Shown here: positions 32,372 through 32,532 of the stretch, one piece after another
Position numbering within the stretch: the first letter of the stretch is position 1
Layout of the letters: every line of letters begins with the position of its first letter
Assembly: GCF_029263575.1 (NCBI RefSeq)
Contig: NZ_JAJUFV010000014.1
Span: forward strand, 1 to 32,532
Length of the DNA stretch: 32,532 nucleotides
Source of the DNA: Microbacterium sp.
Lineage (GTDB): Bacteria; Actinomycetota; Actinomycetes; Actinomycetales; Microbacteriaceae
Direction: 5' to 3'
The notes under the pieces: model-generated
Database searches by the model: none
What the model was told of the DNA's origin: nothing
What the model saw: the letters and a program-made list of their open reading frames with translations, nothing else
Program-made: the position numbers and the translations under genes

Positions 32372-32464
32372 AGGAAGATCCGCGAATCCCGCCAGCCGAC
32401 CCATCTTTCGGGAAAAGTGACGACGTATATGGGGGTGGTTTTGGGCTTGCGCTAGATTCCAGTC

Positions 32465-32532
32465 ATGAGAACGCGCGTGTCTGATGTCGCACAGGCTGAA
32501 GCCCGTCTGGGGTGCTACGGGCAGATCCTGGC
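32465..32532 (+). CDS. Start of a divergent gene, partial; possible prp regulator
   Basis: An ATG at 32465 opens a frame that runs to the window edge for 22 codons (begins MRTRVSDVAQAEARLG). A TAGATT at 32453-32458 is a plausible -10 so close to the ATG that the message may be leaderless. Position opposite the prp operon suggests a regulator, but the fragment is too short to recognise. Confidence 0.5.
   Translation, partial: MRTRVSDVAQAEARLGCYGQIL

Noticed and set aside
1..32532. tRNA, rRNA, riboswitch or prophage features
   Set aside because: No cloverleaf, rRNA-like segment, known riboswitch core or phage gene was noticed by reading; a covariance-model search would be needed to exclude small RNAs.

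Overview
The window is high-GC, densely packed bacterial DNA with many ATGA, GTGA and TGATG gene junctions, GTG starts and probably some leaderless genes. Protein sequences look actinobacterial and fit a Microbacterium-like member of the Microbacteriaceae best; this is inferred from protein style and not from a marker gene. No rRNA, tRNA, CRISPR array or transposase was seen.

Region 1 (1-7080) looks like an accessory catabolic cluster: the end of a Baeyer-Villiger monooxygenase, a short-chain dehydrogenase, a hotdog thioesterase, two NTF2/SnoaL-like proteins, a metallo-beta-lactamase-fold hydrolase, an MFS transporter, an Old Yellow Enzyme and a possible dimeric alpha/beta-barrel protein. Three promoter regions carry the same 14-bp dyad, CAAGC-N4-GCTTG (594-607, 3240-3253 with one mismatch, 7066-7079), so the cluster is probably one regulon. 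Its regulator is not in the window. The enzyme set fits enone reduction, alcohol/ketone interconversion, lactone formation and lactone opening, as in breakdown of a cyclic ketone or monoterpenoid; the substrate is not known.

Region 2 (7081-11951) holds etfB-etfA followed directly by a cytochrome b-type membrane protein with a long disordered N-terminus carrying three copies of an LPR-GG-PWPP motif. A MarR regulator and an SRPBCC protein are divergent to it.

Region 3 (11979-16583) is a valine/isobutyrate-type operon: mmsA, acyl-CoA dehydrogenase, mmsB and an enoyl-CoA hydratase. It has a 19-bp perfect inverted repeat in its promoter region, an 85-nt doubly nested inverted repeat before the hydratase gene, and a REP-like repeat inside the dehydrogenase gene.

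Region 4 (16599-21240) is housekeeping or unknown: a DUF559-like protein, a membrane protein with a low-complexity N-terminus, an aldose 1-epimerase and a MerR regulator with a three-half-site operator.

Region 5 (21277-27360) has an alditol oxidase and a glycolate/glyoxylate locus (glcD-type oxidase, glcG/HbpS-like protein, malate synthase G) with a divergent GntR/FCD regulator.

Region 6 (27392-32532) is a methylcitrate-cycle operon (38-aa ORF, prpD, prpB, prpC, thiolase) with the start of a divergent gene at the edge. Valine breakdown through MmsA yields propionyl-CoA, which the prp operon can consume. Malate synthase, ETF, acyl-CoA dehydrogenase and thiolase fit the same theme of acyl-CoA and C2/C3 metabolism.
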